Assembly (NCBI GenBank): GCA_003991915.1
Contig: RQTK01000670.1
Span: 16,473 to 80,472 of the forward strand
From: Elysia chlorotica
Lineage: Eukaryota; Mollusca; Gastropoda; Plakobranchidae
Reading direction: 5' to 3'
DNA: 64,000 bases
Part shown: positions 50,921-62,977 of the stretch, piece by piece
How the letters are laid out: each line of letters begins with the position of its first letter
How positions within the stretch are numbered: position 1 is the stretch's first letter
Made by a program: the position numbers and the translations under genes
Notes under the pieces: generated by a model
Told to the model about the DNA's origin: nothing
Databases searched by the model: none
What the model saw: only the letters and a program-made list of their open reading frames with translations

Positions 50921-51586
50921 AATAAAAGCCAGTATGTTCCCTTCTGGTCTTAAGTACAAATTTGTGTGCTAGATGCTCGTAGGTTGTACAATATTAGAGA
51001 GAGGAAATGTATATACATCATGTATTTTGTTTGTTTTTTACTGTAAAAGAAACATGATTATTCAATAAAAAAAATTTCTAGTTCTACCGATTTTTTTTAT
51101 CATACCATGTCTAGAGCTTTTGAAACATTTCATTTATTTGACTTTTTTTTTTCCTTCAAATTTTACTTTTGTGAACAAAAGTATAAATGGTTCCATTTCA
51201 ATGGAAAAACGAAACTTCATTAATCAAGTATTTTCTAGACAAATGAGATAAATAATTATGAAAGTTTGGGGCTTCAAGTTTTTGAGTCAATGAATTTATT
51301 GATTTTGTTAAATATGTGGATTTAATGAAATATTCCAAAACTTGCTATTCAATTCCAGGTTGGAAGACTAACAATTTTTTTTAATTGAAAAAAATATTGT
51401 TTATGTAGATGTCAAACAAGATACAATTTTAAAGAGTTCAACGTGGTAAAAGTAACATAATTAGCTATGAGAATAGCCACTAACAATATTTTGGTTAAGT
51501 CCATTGACTTGTTTTATAGTGCTTTTTATTTTGTAAAAATTGTTTTTAATTGGTTGTTTTGGCGTTGTTCATAGTATAACAATAAA
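50921..51586 (+). terminator. Polyadenylation signals downstream of CCAR1
   Basis: AATAAA occurs at 50921-50926, 51064-51069 and 51581-51586 after the CCAR1 stop at 50780. This gives 3' UTRs of roughly 160, 300 or 820 bases. The first is followed by a GT-rich stretch and the last by a TTTGAACATCTTTACTGTG context, so either could be used. Only the motif and position are seen. Confidence 0.5.
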
Positions 51587-53985
51587 ATTATATTTTTGAA
51601 CATCTTTACTGTGTTTCGATTTTCTTGGTCCTCTAGAACCTTTTGTGACAACTGCTGAAGATAAAAGGCAGATATTATAATATTGTACTTTCACATAATG
51701 TATGTATTATCTGGGCGTTTGCTTGCACGTTATATGATGTACAGCGCAGTCCACTTATTTTGACATCTGATAGTTTGAAATTTGCCTTGATCAGACATAC
51801 TTAAATAGTCCCGAATAAATCTCTTAATTGCTTCTTGCATATTTTTGCTTAATTCAACGATTTACTGCTCCATTTCTTTTATTTTGATGTTTCCAATCCA
51901 ATGTGACATTTATACTAATTTTTTAAAGGAAAAAAAAAAAGTAACTGGTTGTGTCTGTGTTACTAGGAGACTGACAGATAACCTTGCAAAAACCGATAAC
52001 ATCTGTACAGGCTAAACAAGCCACTGCATGATGCACAAAGAACACCACTGTATAGATTCCTATCTAGACCCAGAGCCAAGCCACACCAGCTTTGACACTC
52101 TCTTAAAATTCTTCTAATTCGACCTTCCCTTAATTTGACATAAGTTTGGTTCCTGTAATGTTATCAGGTACCTGTATGCACTATAAACTGCTAACATACA
52201 TTTCCACAAGGACAACTTGTGTTTTCAAAGAGTCAGGCCAAGTGGTAGTTTCACTGTTCAATCGAAAAAAAAAATTTATCCAATTCCACGATTTGACTAC
52301 AGAACGAAAGTAAGAATATAAGCTTTCACTAAAAGATTAAATAATTTTCTGCAACAACACCATAAGTAGGCCCAATAATAATGATAATAATTAATAATAA
52401 TAATAATAATAATATACTACTACTAATAGAGCCGAAAACTTGTTAATGACCTATTGAAGTCCGGGCGACAATCAGCGATAAATTCCTTGTGTGTTGATAA
52501 TGCAGCCAGTGCATGATTAAGATTGTCTTCACCCGTGGTGTTGCACAAGAATGTTTTTAACCTTTTGAAAGGACATGTACTGAAATATCTCTATGGCTCT
52601 GATGATGATACTGGTGTTGCAAGTAAAATTTCGAGTGACTTTCAAATTTATGCCTAGAAATGTATCCACCAAATTTGATGCTTTCATAAATTAATTATTT
52701 CATTCATGTCTGAAAAAAGGGAATGAGTGGTTGAACTTTTTTCCCAGTTGCCTAAAGAGTGACATGACCCTAGCCCATCCCACTGTGAGAAGTCTCAATC
52801 TTCAGTGATTTTGTATTACTTGTTTGCATGTATGCTTAAGTATATTTTAATCCATAAATGGTTTTAAACTTTTAAGGTAAAAACAATCAATGTAATGACA
52901 TTATGATTATATTGATAATAGGGAACCTATATGCGCAAGTTAAAATTAAATCGACTGCAAGACATTTGCTAGAATCAGTATAAAGGCTTTAGTTATTACT
53001 TCAAGAAATTTAAAAGAATTTGGCTCAAGATACATGTATAAGGAAAATTAGCCAAGGACAAAAAAACCGATAGGATCAAAGTTCGTTTTTTGTATTAAAC
53101 AAACTTCTTCTTCTTCTTCGTTCACTTGTATTAAACAAACAATGTTGGGCAAATGACCTTGGTGAAAGAGGGCTCTACTCGGCGCTGGAATTTTGGAACA
53201 AATGCGCTAGATCTGTCACTAGCTCCGCGCACTGATATAAAACAGCGTCACACCCTGAAGGAGCGTTCTATGATCTGTTGTAATCTTTTTTAGGTTTAGA
53301 TTACGGATACATTTATTATTGATTTTATTTTTATAATCTACCCCTTTCCTTTTATCCAGACAGGTTGGGAGTTGCCCAGCCTCCCTTGCATTTCCGGACT
53401 GACTTTACTCAGGAAAGAAACTAAAGTGGAAATTTTTTAAACAGGCAAATTCAAATTTATCATAAAAAAACCTAATTTTTTGAAGAGGAGTTATTTGGTT
53501 CTCTTGGTCTCTTTAAAAATCAAACTTGTAATTCAAAGTCTTGAAGCTGCCACCGACAAAAGACATTAATGATTAAAAAAGTACTATCTGTCAAGTGGCA
53601 TTGCTGCCCTTAACATGAATTTAGTTTCAACAAACATGGGGTTTTAAGAAGGTTGTACTTGTAACAGAAGGAAACCTAAATGCAATTTTTCAAACACGAT
53701 CAGCAGCTGGCAAAATTTTTATTACATTTTTGTGGTTAAAGTTTGTCTTCCACTGTAATTCTAATCCGCTTAACTTAGTTTTGATCCATCCAAAGTGATT
53801 AAAATCAGATGTTTCCACTGTAAATTAGAGAGTTACAGCACCAATTGTCTCTTATAGTATATATTATTGGCACTGGCAGGCAGGATTAAAAACAGCAGCA
53901 GCTTTCAGTGTGCGCTAAATACCCAATGACTTTTTTGTCTACCTTACTGCAACACAAGACAGTGAAAATAATGACTCCACTTTAT
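51587..53985. other. Intergenic DNA between the convergent CCAR1 and GHITM genes
   Basis: AT rich, with a short AAT array at 52375-52413 and a TTC run at 53104-53120. No exon, RNA gene or element seen. Confidence 0.5.
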
Positions 53986-54536
53986 ACCTCAGTTTCTAAC
54001 CAAAACATATTGGAAGGTTTCTCTTACTATTAGTATTACTTTGATTAGAGATTCATCTAATAAGTAATTTAAATGAAACATTTCAAAACCCCTTTTGTCA
54101 AGTGTGTGTTTTTCTAACCACCACAAAAAAAGTCAGATACAGGTATAACCCTTTTGGGGAGACAATGCATTCCACTTGTAAGAAATAACACATTTAGCTA
54201 TCTCATTGTAAACATTTTATTTACTATATACATCATTCAAAATAAATACTCATGCCATTAACCTCAGTTTCTAACCAAAACGTATTGGAAGGTTTCTCTT
54301 ACTATTAGTATTACTTTGATTAGAGATTCATATCTAATAAGTAATTTAAATGAAACAATTCAAAACCCCTTTTGTCGTGTGTGTGTTTTTCTAACGACCA
54401 CAAAAAAAGTCAGATACAGGTATAACCCTTTTGGGGAGACGATGCATTCCACTTGTAAGAAATAACACATTTAGCTATCTCATTGTAAACATTTTATTTA
54501 CTATATACATCATTCAAAATAAATACTCATGCTATT
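53986..54536. repeat. 275 bp direct tandem duplication, 3' region of GHITM
   Basis: Copy 1 about 53986-54260 and copy 2 about 54261-54536, nearly identical, starting ACCTCAGTTTCTAACC and ending near AATAAATACTCATGC. Differences include a 2 bp insertion (ATTCATATCTAA vs ATTCATCTAA). On the minus strand it falls in the probable GHITM 3' UTR or just beyond it. Confidence 0.95.
54216..54498 (-). terminator. Duplicated polyadenylation signal for GHITM
   Basis: Minus-strand AATAAA occurs at 54493-54498 and again, in the other tandem copy, at 54216-54221. Predicted 3' UTRs are about 415 and 690 bases. Only the hexamers and their position are seen. Confidence 0.5.
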
Positions 54537-54907
54537 GAAAAAAACATAATTAAATCCAAATATGCTTATGCATCTTAAAGACAAAAAGAAGTTTTTAACA
54601 TATTGGCAAAATATGAAAATAAAGTTTAAGCCATAATGTATTCATTGTATGGCTTATTCATTATTGAAGGAAATATGCATGAGCTCATAAATTCAGACTT
54701 GAGTATCAACTAAGTTGCGAAAGGTACAAATTTCCTGTAAAAGTGATGTAAACAATTCATTTCTTTTTTTTTTCAAACACATTCAATGCATTTTAGGTAC
54801 CAAACTATAATTTAAATATTAGATCATTTATCTAAAAAATCCTAAATTAAGTTTTAAACAAACCAAGATGTAAATTAGGCAAGTTTTATCAATCTATAAC
54901 ATTTGTT

Positions 54908-57900
54908 TCACTTCCTCTTGTTTCCACCACCAGCCATCATCATGGCAATCCTGATGAAAATATTCAGTGTGTCTATGTAGATACTGATGCTCCTGAAATT
55001 AAAATATTACAATATATAATTATGTTTGTTCCATTGCTTATCGAGTTTATTGTGGCATACTATAAACATTAGTTGGATCATTTAAATATAAAGAAAAAAA
55101 ATAACTCAAAAAGTACCCAATCTTTACAGGTATAATATAGCTGTTAAAATGAAACTAGTATACACAGATTAATTCGATTGGAACATAATCATTAATCAAA
55201 GTATAATGATTTGTAAGAAAATTACATACTAGTTTTCAGCGGCTTCCATTCATTGCTCTATGTTATCCATATACATTTGAGATGTCTTATCAGCCCTAAC
55301 AAACAAAACTTTGTATTTTTGAAACCACAAAATTTCAGCTTCAATAGAAAAAAAAAAGTGAAGTGAATTAATTCTTGACATATATTGGTTTTCATGCATC
55401 AATAGACAGATTATCTTGATCAAAATATGTACTTAGTTATCATAAAACTTACGCATTAACGGGATCAAAAGGACGCTCCATGTATAGGGGATACGTCTCT
55501 GCCATCTTGATAATCCTCTGTGTATCGTAGAGCAGGAACAAGCTGAAGAGCACCAGTCCCCCATAAATACTCACTGCATAAAGTCCCGCCCCTAGACGGC
55601 TGGTTGGGGGCAAGAAGGCTGACCCTGCAAAGGATAATGAAACAAAATGTAACGCTTGTGCAAATTGGATGATTAATCTTGATTTTAAATAAAGACTTTA
55701 GGTTTGATCATGTTAAAACTTGAAACAAAATCTAAATGGAAAGTGAAAGAAGTGTGTTGCATATGTTTTGTGTAGGTGAAACCATTAAAAAGTTACTTAA
55801 AAAAAAATTTTTTTTTAATAGATCTAATAGAGATATTAAAAAATGTAAGTGTATAAAACAAAATGAACTAAAATTTAAAAATCAATAAACGCAAATAAAA
55901 TAATAATTCTCTTCTTTTCTGCACCTTTTCTAAGTGTTGGTTATAACACTCTCTCTTCTACAGATTTATATTTTCATTGACACATACTTATGTAAAATGT
56001 TTTCACAGAAAATGAGATGGCAGTGGTGCCAGAAACAAGGTGGGAAAATCAATATGATATTTCTAAACCACAACATCTACAGAGGGGGGAATTACAGCGT
56101 CCACTACAGTGTTAACAATTTTTAAATATGATTTACAAGATTCTATATAATTATTTCATTTAACACAAGCAAACTCACCAATGGAAGAAACAAGGACAAC
56201 CCCTAAACCTGCTCCAAGGATGCCACCCATGTTGAGGAACTTTTCACTTGGGGCACACATGGCTACAGCTGAGAGGCCTGAAGTGAAAGAGAATCAGTTT
56301 AAAGTATACTTTTGGTTTATCCATCTGCCTCTCTATCACGCATTATTTATTAATAAATGTTTAAAGGTTACCAGTGCTGAGAATCATGATTATATAAAAC
56401 TTATATAATATTTCAATACATAAATTCCAAGGAGCTTATGTAACTGTATATGATGGGTTAATGACAAATTAGAGAATAAAAAAAAACAACCATTTCATAC
56501 AAAGATGTCAAACTTTAATCTGAGGCAGAACACTACTGACTACTGTCAATTTTCCTCACAATTACAGTTTGATAAACAAAAAACAGGACAAACTGAAATT
56601 CAGTTAGATATTCAAATGTCTTTCACTGCCTTAATAGTACAAAGGAAATTGAACAGTTTCATCAAAACCAATTCTTTAAAGCCTAATTTTCAAATAACTA
56701 TAAACCCTTATAAAACCTATACAAACTAAAAGCAACAAAAGTGAAATACAGTGGTGATAAAAATATAGGAATCTTTTGAATTTTGGGATCATTTTGACTG
56801 ATCTGCACTGTACTTAATTTAGCTAAAGAGTTAGCCTTCATGGAGAAGTTATAATTTGAATGAATCTTAAAATTTATCCACCTACAACTTTTAAAGATAA
56901 AAACAATATTTATATCCAACATTAGACAAAAAAAACAGAGCCTTAGATAAAAAAAACAACTAAAATAATACTAAGGCCTATCACTTGTTTGGGACAGACT
57001 ATGTTCCTTGAGCTGCGCAGAATCAAGCAGTTGTCTGCTTTTTTAAATGAAGCTGCCATAAAGACCCTAATTTCGTCATTTGTTTTCTCCAGACTTGATT
57101 ATTGCAATTCCTTATTGTCTGGACTTTCCAAAGAAACCATAAGCAAACTTCAACGTATTCAACAATTCAAGTAGTGCAGCTCGTCTTGTCTTGAGAAAAA
57201 AGAAAAGAGACTATGTTACTCCTTTGCTAAAGAAATTGCATTGCTTCCAGTCCAAGCGAGAATAGACTACAAGATTGCAACTCTGTGCTACAAATGCATT
57301 TCTAATGAAGCCCCTGCTTATCTTTGCAATCTTGTCCATCAACACTTCCCAAGTCGCCCTCTCAGATCTGGTGACAAATCATTGTTAACAGTGCCATCAA
57401 AAGCAAAGAAGAAGTGTTGTGAGGGTGCTTTTGTACATCATGCCCCTGTGATTTGGAATGCATTGCCACTGCCCCTGAGAAAAGCATCTTCATTGCAGCA
57501 ATTTAAGGCAGGGCTCAAGACCTATCTTTTTGATTTTTACCTTAATGAGAGCCCTTCTTTTTCTTTTTCAATGTGATTATTCATTATTGCTTATCTGTCA
57601 AACGTTGAATATGTTGTTGTGAATGGTTGTATGTTTTCTTATGTGTTGCATGTTTGCTTTTTTGTTATGCATTGTAAAGCGCTTCGAGCCATGTTCTTGG
57701 AAGAAGCGCTATATAAATGATCTTCATTATTATTATTATTATTATTATTCCTATTACTCATTATCTTTGTTATATGTCATGTTCTTTTTTTAATGAGATT
57801 TTAATGTGTAATACCACCATTAATTTATCGGGTATGCTTCATAAATCATCTTTATTATTATAACTGTTTGATGTAAAAAACCCATACCGCCAACAACTCC

Positions 57901-60900
57901 TGCAGTGTAACAGGCTGCTCTGGTGAGCAAGGGTCCACCCAACAGAGTGAGTGGAGCCACAACTGCACCCATCACAGACGCATGAAGCAGCCATGACAGT
58001 TGCTTTGCACCAAAGCCCTCTCGGTATGGGATGGAGCGGCACAGCATACCTGTGCCAATCATGGCAGCAAATGTAGCTCCAATAGACTGGGGAAACGTAA
58101 ACATTCCAATAATAATTATATTGGAGGGAAATGTAACAGGCTTTGATATGTATACAAAAAGGCTCATTGAAAATCAAAACAAATTTTATACTTGAACTAT
58201 AAAACATAAACAGCATAAAGTGGATAAAATAAGGTAAAGTAAAAATCTATGAAGAAAATTGGTTTCTTACACTGTCTCACTATTGTTTTTATTTTTCTTA
58301 AATTAAACATTTTAGTTTTACTAATAAAATGCAACTCTCAACAATACTTTTTTTTCGCTTGCTAAATTGCACACACACACACACAATTAATCAGTAAAAA
58401 TCTCATTTATTACAACTTATCAACTCAACATTTTGATTGACATGACTAATAGACATATGAGGGTATACCGTAGCAATCGTGAAATATTGTAAAATACTGA
58501 TAAAAATAGGGAAAGCACCAGAAGCTTAAGATTATCAGTATTATAGAAAAACACCATATATGAGTAATAAATGAAACCAAATATACAGGAATGAGAAAAA
58601 AATGCCAATCCAAATTTGAAAAAAAAGGGATTGTTACATTTGCGGAAAACCACTAATTCCTTTTGAGTTAACAAATTTTATAGTGAAATAAAAGATTGAT
58701 CATTTTCAAAATTTATGGGTATGTCCATGACATAATGAGCAAGGACCTTACCACCAAAGAGTTTTTCATCATAAAGCCCATAATAGCAGGGCTGCGGGCA
58801 CAAGCAACAGCAGACAGAGCAGTGGCAGCTATACTTCCCCCGAAATACATGTATGTGTCACGAATACGCTGGCGCACATGGGGAGGCCAAACCCTGCAAT
58901 ATGGTGAATAATAATAACAATAATAATAAAAATAATAATGATAGTAATAACAATAGTGAGTAAAAATATATGTTTTGAGACAAGGTATACATTATTTAAT
59001 TAACCAACATCAACAGATAATTGAATGCACATCTTTAAACAATTCAGGTTTCATTATTATTTTCTACAAATATTTTTGTAACCTGTCGATTCTTTCTTCT
59101 TAATTAAAAAAAAAACACATCAATACAGCAAAACATGACTACAGTATGACTTTTGGTTCTAGAACAAAAACCCCGCTATAAGCAAGCTCTCGCTTGAGAC
59201 ATGCCAGGGAAACGCTACCAAAAATCCCAATTTTTAACACTTATTATCTCCCTTTTGAAAAAAATAAAATGAACGTAATACATGCTCCTTCAAATAGACT
59301 ATCATTAGTTCATTGGTTTCCTTGTTTGTTTTCGTTTCTCACCGACTTTTCTTTGTGTAAGCTTACTCAGAATCTCAGACTCTCTCCACAATATAGAAAA
59401 CTGTAAAAACTCTGTCTCAGAGTCTGCCTACCTCCACCTCATTCATGTTGACAAATCCCATTGCCTTTTCTTTGACTGCGTTATTCAGGGCTGCACTCAC
59501 ATCGATGAAATCCACTGATTTTCAGCGTGGGAGAACCAACGGAAAATCTGTGGATGCACAGATGAGTGGCAGCCCTGGTCATTTTAGAGAACCAAACTCG
59601 CTGCCCCCTACCGCTGTATCCAAGTTTACCCATTTTCTTATCCAGTTACACCCAAGTAGAAGTAAAGCTTTACACAGTAGGAAAAGCGAGGCAGCGGGTG
59701 CCGTAGTAAGTATGCACTGCTGTACGAATACTTTGAAAATGAGAGATAGTTCATGAATGGAGATTCTTTCCACTTACACTGCTCTCTCAAGAGCACCAGG
59801 TGAATTGGACAGGCCGAGTCCATAAAAACAAAGTGCACCAATGCCAATGGCAGCACCTCCTGCAACAAAACCTCTCCCAATATTGAAAGCTGAAAAATAA
59901 AAACAACAACATACTAGAATTAGAGCATTGCTTAACTTCAATAAAACAATACCTTAAACTTTTGAAGACAGCGCTAGCACTCTTTTTTCCCTCAAGAAGT
60001 GTTTATATATAGCCTATAATTCATTGGTGATGTGGTAACTTTAAAAAAGAATGATAGTTGTAGTAACATATTACAAGATTAATTTTCTTTGACCACTTTC
60101 ATTTCTTTGGGGGAAAAAATGGTAAAGTCTGACCCTAATGCGACAACAAGGGCTGTGCTGATCATCAATGCAAGACTGTCCACTACCGATTCATGAAAAG
60201 GTTAAATATCTCAACATTTTATTTAAATGTAAGGATAAATTTGAGGAAAAAAAAAAGGTTATAAATGTTTGCATAGATTGAACTGAATGATTTATTGTAT
60301 GGTTGTGCAAAGAAAAAAAAATTGTCTTTCTTTCATATATTTCTTTTCTATCCATCATTCTGAACATTGATCACAAGTGAGTTTCATGATTGTGACAATT
60401 TTTTTTAATAACTATAAACAAAATAATTGAAAGTGAATAATAATAACAATAATAATAAAAATAATAATGATAGTAATAATAATAGTGAGTAAAAATATGT
60501 TTTGAGACAAGGTATACATTATTTAATTAACCAACATCAACAGATAATTGTATGCACATCTTTAAACAATTCAGGTTTCATTATTATTTTCTACAAATAT
60601 TTTTTAACCTGTCGATTCTCTTTCTTAAAAAAAAACACATCAATACAGCAAAACATGATTACAGTATGACTTTTGGTTCTAGAACAAAAACCCTGCTATA
60701 ATCAAGCTCTCGCTTGAGACATGCCAGGGAAACGCTACCAAAAATCCCAATTTTTAACACTTATTATCTCCCTTTTGAAAAAAATAAAATGAACGTAATA
60801 CATGCTCCTTCAAATAGACTGTCATTAGTTCATTGGTTTTCTTGTTTGTTTTCGTTTCTCACCGACTTTTTTGTGTGTAAGCTTACTCAGAATCTCAGAC

Positions 60901-62254
60901 TCTCTACACAATATAGAAAACTGTAAAAACTCTGTCTCAGCGTCTGCCTACCTCCACCTCATTCATGTTGACAAATCCCATTGCCTTTTCTTTGACTGCG
61001 TTATTCAGGGCTGCACTCACATCGATGAAATCCACTGATTTTCAGCGTGGGAGGACCAACGGAAAATCTGTGGATGCACAGATGAGTGGCAGCCCTGGTC
61101 ATTTTGGAGAACCAAACTCGCTGCCCCCTACCGCTGTATCCAAGTTTACCCATTTTCTTATCCAGTTAAACCCAAGTAGAAGTAAAGCTTTACACAGTAG
61201 AAAAAGCAAGGCAGCGGGTGCCATAGTAAGTATCCACTGCTGTACTAATGAGAGATAGTTCATGAATGGAGATTCTTTCCACTTACACTGCTCTCTCAAG
61301 AGCACCAGGTGAATTGGACAGGCCCAGTCCATAAAAACAAAGTGCACCAATGCCAATGGCAGCACCTCCTGCAACAAAACCTCTCCCAATATTGAAAGCT
61401 GAAAAATAAAAACAACAACATACTAGAATTAGAGCATTGCTTAACTTCAATAAAACAATACCTTAAACTTTTGAAGACGGCGCTAGCACTCTTTTTTCCC
61501 TCAAGAAGTGTTTATATATAGCCTATAACTCATTGGTGATGTGGTAACTTTAAGAAAGAATGATAGTTGTAGTAACATATTACAAGATTAATTTTCTTTG
61601 ACCATTTTCATTTCTTAGGGGGAAAAAATGGTAAAGTCTGACCCTAATGCGACAACAAGGGCTGTACTGATCATCAATGCAAGGCTGTCCAGTACCGAGT
61701 CATGAAAAGGTTAAATATCTCAACATTTTATTTAAATGTAAGGATAAATTTGAGGAAAAAAAAGGTTATAAGTGTTTGCATAGATTGAACTGAATGATTT
61801 ATTGTATGGTTGTGCAAAGAAAAAAAAATTGTCTTTCTTTCATATATTTCTTTTCTATCCATCATTCTGAACATTGATCACAAGTGAGTTTCATGATTGT
61901 GACAATTTTTTTGATAACTATAAACAAAATAATTGAATTTAAAACTTGTTTTTTAGATCTATAAATCATAATTAAATCGTTTACAAAATCCTGAAAATTC
62001 AATAATTCATTTTTTTAACATATAAATGATTTTGACCCACCTCCATCTCCTGCTGGTTCCATCATCGTTTCTTTAAATGATTTCCTCTTTGCATGACGAC
62101 CAATGCCACTGCGACTCTCTGATGCAAATAATTGAACCCTACTTAGCATTGATGTATTTGTAGGAGCTTTCAGGACAGGTTGTCGAACAAAACCTGTCAC
62201 AAAAGCTGTGACAGGGATGCGTCCACACGACGCAAACTTGCTTACCAGCATCAT
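54908..62254 (-). CDS. GHITM: Growth hormone-inducible transmembrane protein (mitochondrial Bax inhibitor-1 family), complete
   Basis: Minus-strand coding exons in order: 62041-62254 (ATG at 62252-62254), one of two alternative copies 61287-61398 or 59778-59889, then 58752-58893, 57888-58086, 56179-56277, 55453-55624, 54908-54992 (TGA). With one copy of the duplicated exon the total is 1023 nt, 340 aa, close to human GHITM (345 aa). Residues 1-70 are basic and hydroxylated, as a mitochondrial presequence. The rest is a multi-pass BI-1/TMBIM fold: G-L-G-L-S-N-S-P-G-A-L-E-R, T-Y-M-Y-F-G-G-S, LLHASVMGAVVAPLTLLGG, CAPSEKFLNMGG, GLVLFSLFLLYDTQ, then Y-I-D-T-L-N-I-F and a basic tail G-G-G-N-K-R-K. 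GHITM (TMBIM5/MICS1) is an inner-membrane protein linked to cristae structure and cation/proton exchange. The coding exon has an acceptor just upstream (start 62282, 28 nt of leader), so at least one non-coding exon lies further right. Confidence 0.96.
56985..57760 (+). mobile_element. 3' end of a CR1/L2-like non-LTR retrotransposon, frameshifted
   Basis: Plus-strand sequence inside a GHITM intron, opposite in strand to the host gene. Reading through at least one frameshift near 57170, it gives the C-terminal end of a LINE reverse-transcriptase ORF: SRLDYCNSLLSGL, I-S-K-L-Q-R-I-Q, then S-A-A-R-L-V, P-V-Q-A-R-I-D-Y-K-I, and a closing W-N-A-L-P-L-P-L-R, F-K-A-G-L-K-T-Y-L-F. The polymerase core and endonuclease are absent, a 5'-truncated copy. 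The 3' UTR has the AAGCGCTTCGAGCC and GCGCTATATAAATG motifs and ends in an ATT microsatellite tail (57727-57750), both usual for L2/CR1-type elements. No intact function. Confidence 0.85.
59778..59889 (-). other. GHITM: GHITM exon 2, downstream (3') copy
   Basis: Same 112 bp exon with the same splice sites and the same encoded residues as 61287-61398. The exon is not a multiple of three, so an mRNA may contain either copy but not both. Joining both gives a TGA inside the second copy, about 11 nt before its end. Confidence 0.9.
61287..61398 (-). other. GHITM: GHITM exon 2, upstream (5') copy
   Basis: 112 bp exon with acceptor TTTTTCAG and donor GTAAGTGG, coding for residues about 72-109 (F-N-I-G-R-G-F to A-L-E-R-A-V). 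It differs from the copy at 59778-59889 by one silent change, CTG instead of CTC for Leu in G-L-G-L. Both splice sites are intact. Confidence 0.9.
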
Positions 62255-62641
62255 TTTGTTAGATGTGAATGTAATCCTAGTTCTGAAGAGAGAATGGAAA
62301 AAAAATGACGAGGAATGGTAATCTTTATTAATAGTAATTTATTCCATCCAATTTTACCAACACATGACTTCCAAAACAAGTGAAAAGTAAGAAAAGTTGT
62401 TGAGTAATTTACGTATACAGTAGGACCAGCTTAATATGGAAATTCTACAAGAAGTCCTCTTTTCCAGATTATCCTGGTTTTCACTTTACATTAATTTTAC
62501 CTTATTAAGAAGTTTATGTATGACAAAGAGTAAGAGAGAGTCAAATCAGGAAAGGGATAGAGAGAGAAACATTTGGCAAAGAGATTAATTAAGGAAGAAA
62601 TAGAGAGATTTTAAGAGAGGGAGGGAGGGAGAAAAAGACCG

Positions 62642-62645
<4 letters not shown>

Positions 62646-62703
<58 letters not shown>

Positions 62704-62921
62704 GGGGTTAGGGGGATAAAGCGAGAAAGATCAGAAACGAAATTGTGAGAGGGAGAGATATGAGATGCATGCTTGAATTAATGATTACCAGTGAAATGAA
62801 AAAGACCATTCTTGTCCAAATCTAGATTCTACATCAGAAGTCTTGGTTTGGATCTGATATATCGGGAGAGAACAAGGGCGAGAGACGGAGTGATAGATCT
62901 GAAAAGAGGTTGGCAAAGAGA

Positions 62922-62972
<51 letters not shown>
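62646..62972. repeat. Two (GA)n microsatellites in GHITM intron 1
   Basis: Pure GA at 62646-62701 and again at 62932-62972, within a broadly purine-rich stretch (62530-63240). On the minus, transcribed strand this is a long CT-rich tract between the presumed first exon and the 62282 acceptor. Confidence 0.9.

Positions 62973-62977
<5 letters not shown>

Larger units (their letters stand above)
58904..61937. repeat. 1.5 kb direct tandem duplication inside GHITM (2 units)
   Basis: Unit A (58904-60432) and unit B (60433-61937) are near-identical direct repeats with a 1529 bp offset. They differ by scattered substitutions and small indels, for example about 12 bp missing in B near 61245. The left edge of each unit is an AAT-rich stretch (GTGAATAATAATAACAAT), and the left breakpoint lies only 11 bp from the acceptor of the next GHITM exon. 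Each unit carries one complete copy of GHITM exon 2. Either a recent true duplication or an uncollapsed haplotype in the assembly. Confidence 0.95.

Noticed and set aside
59194..61258. Paired 70- and 97-103-codon frames in both GHITM intron units
   Set aside because: They lie in intronic DNA copied by the tandem duplication; similarity between them is due to the duplication and no protein family is recognised.
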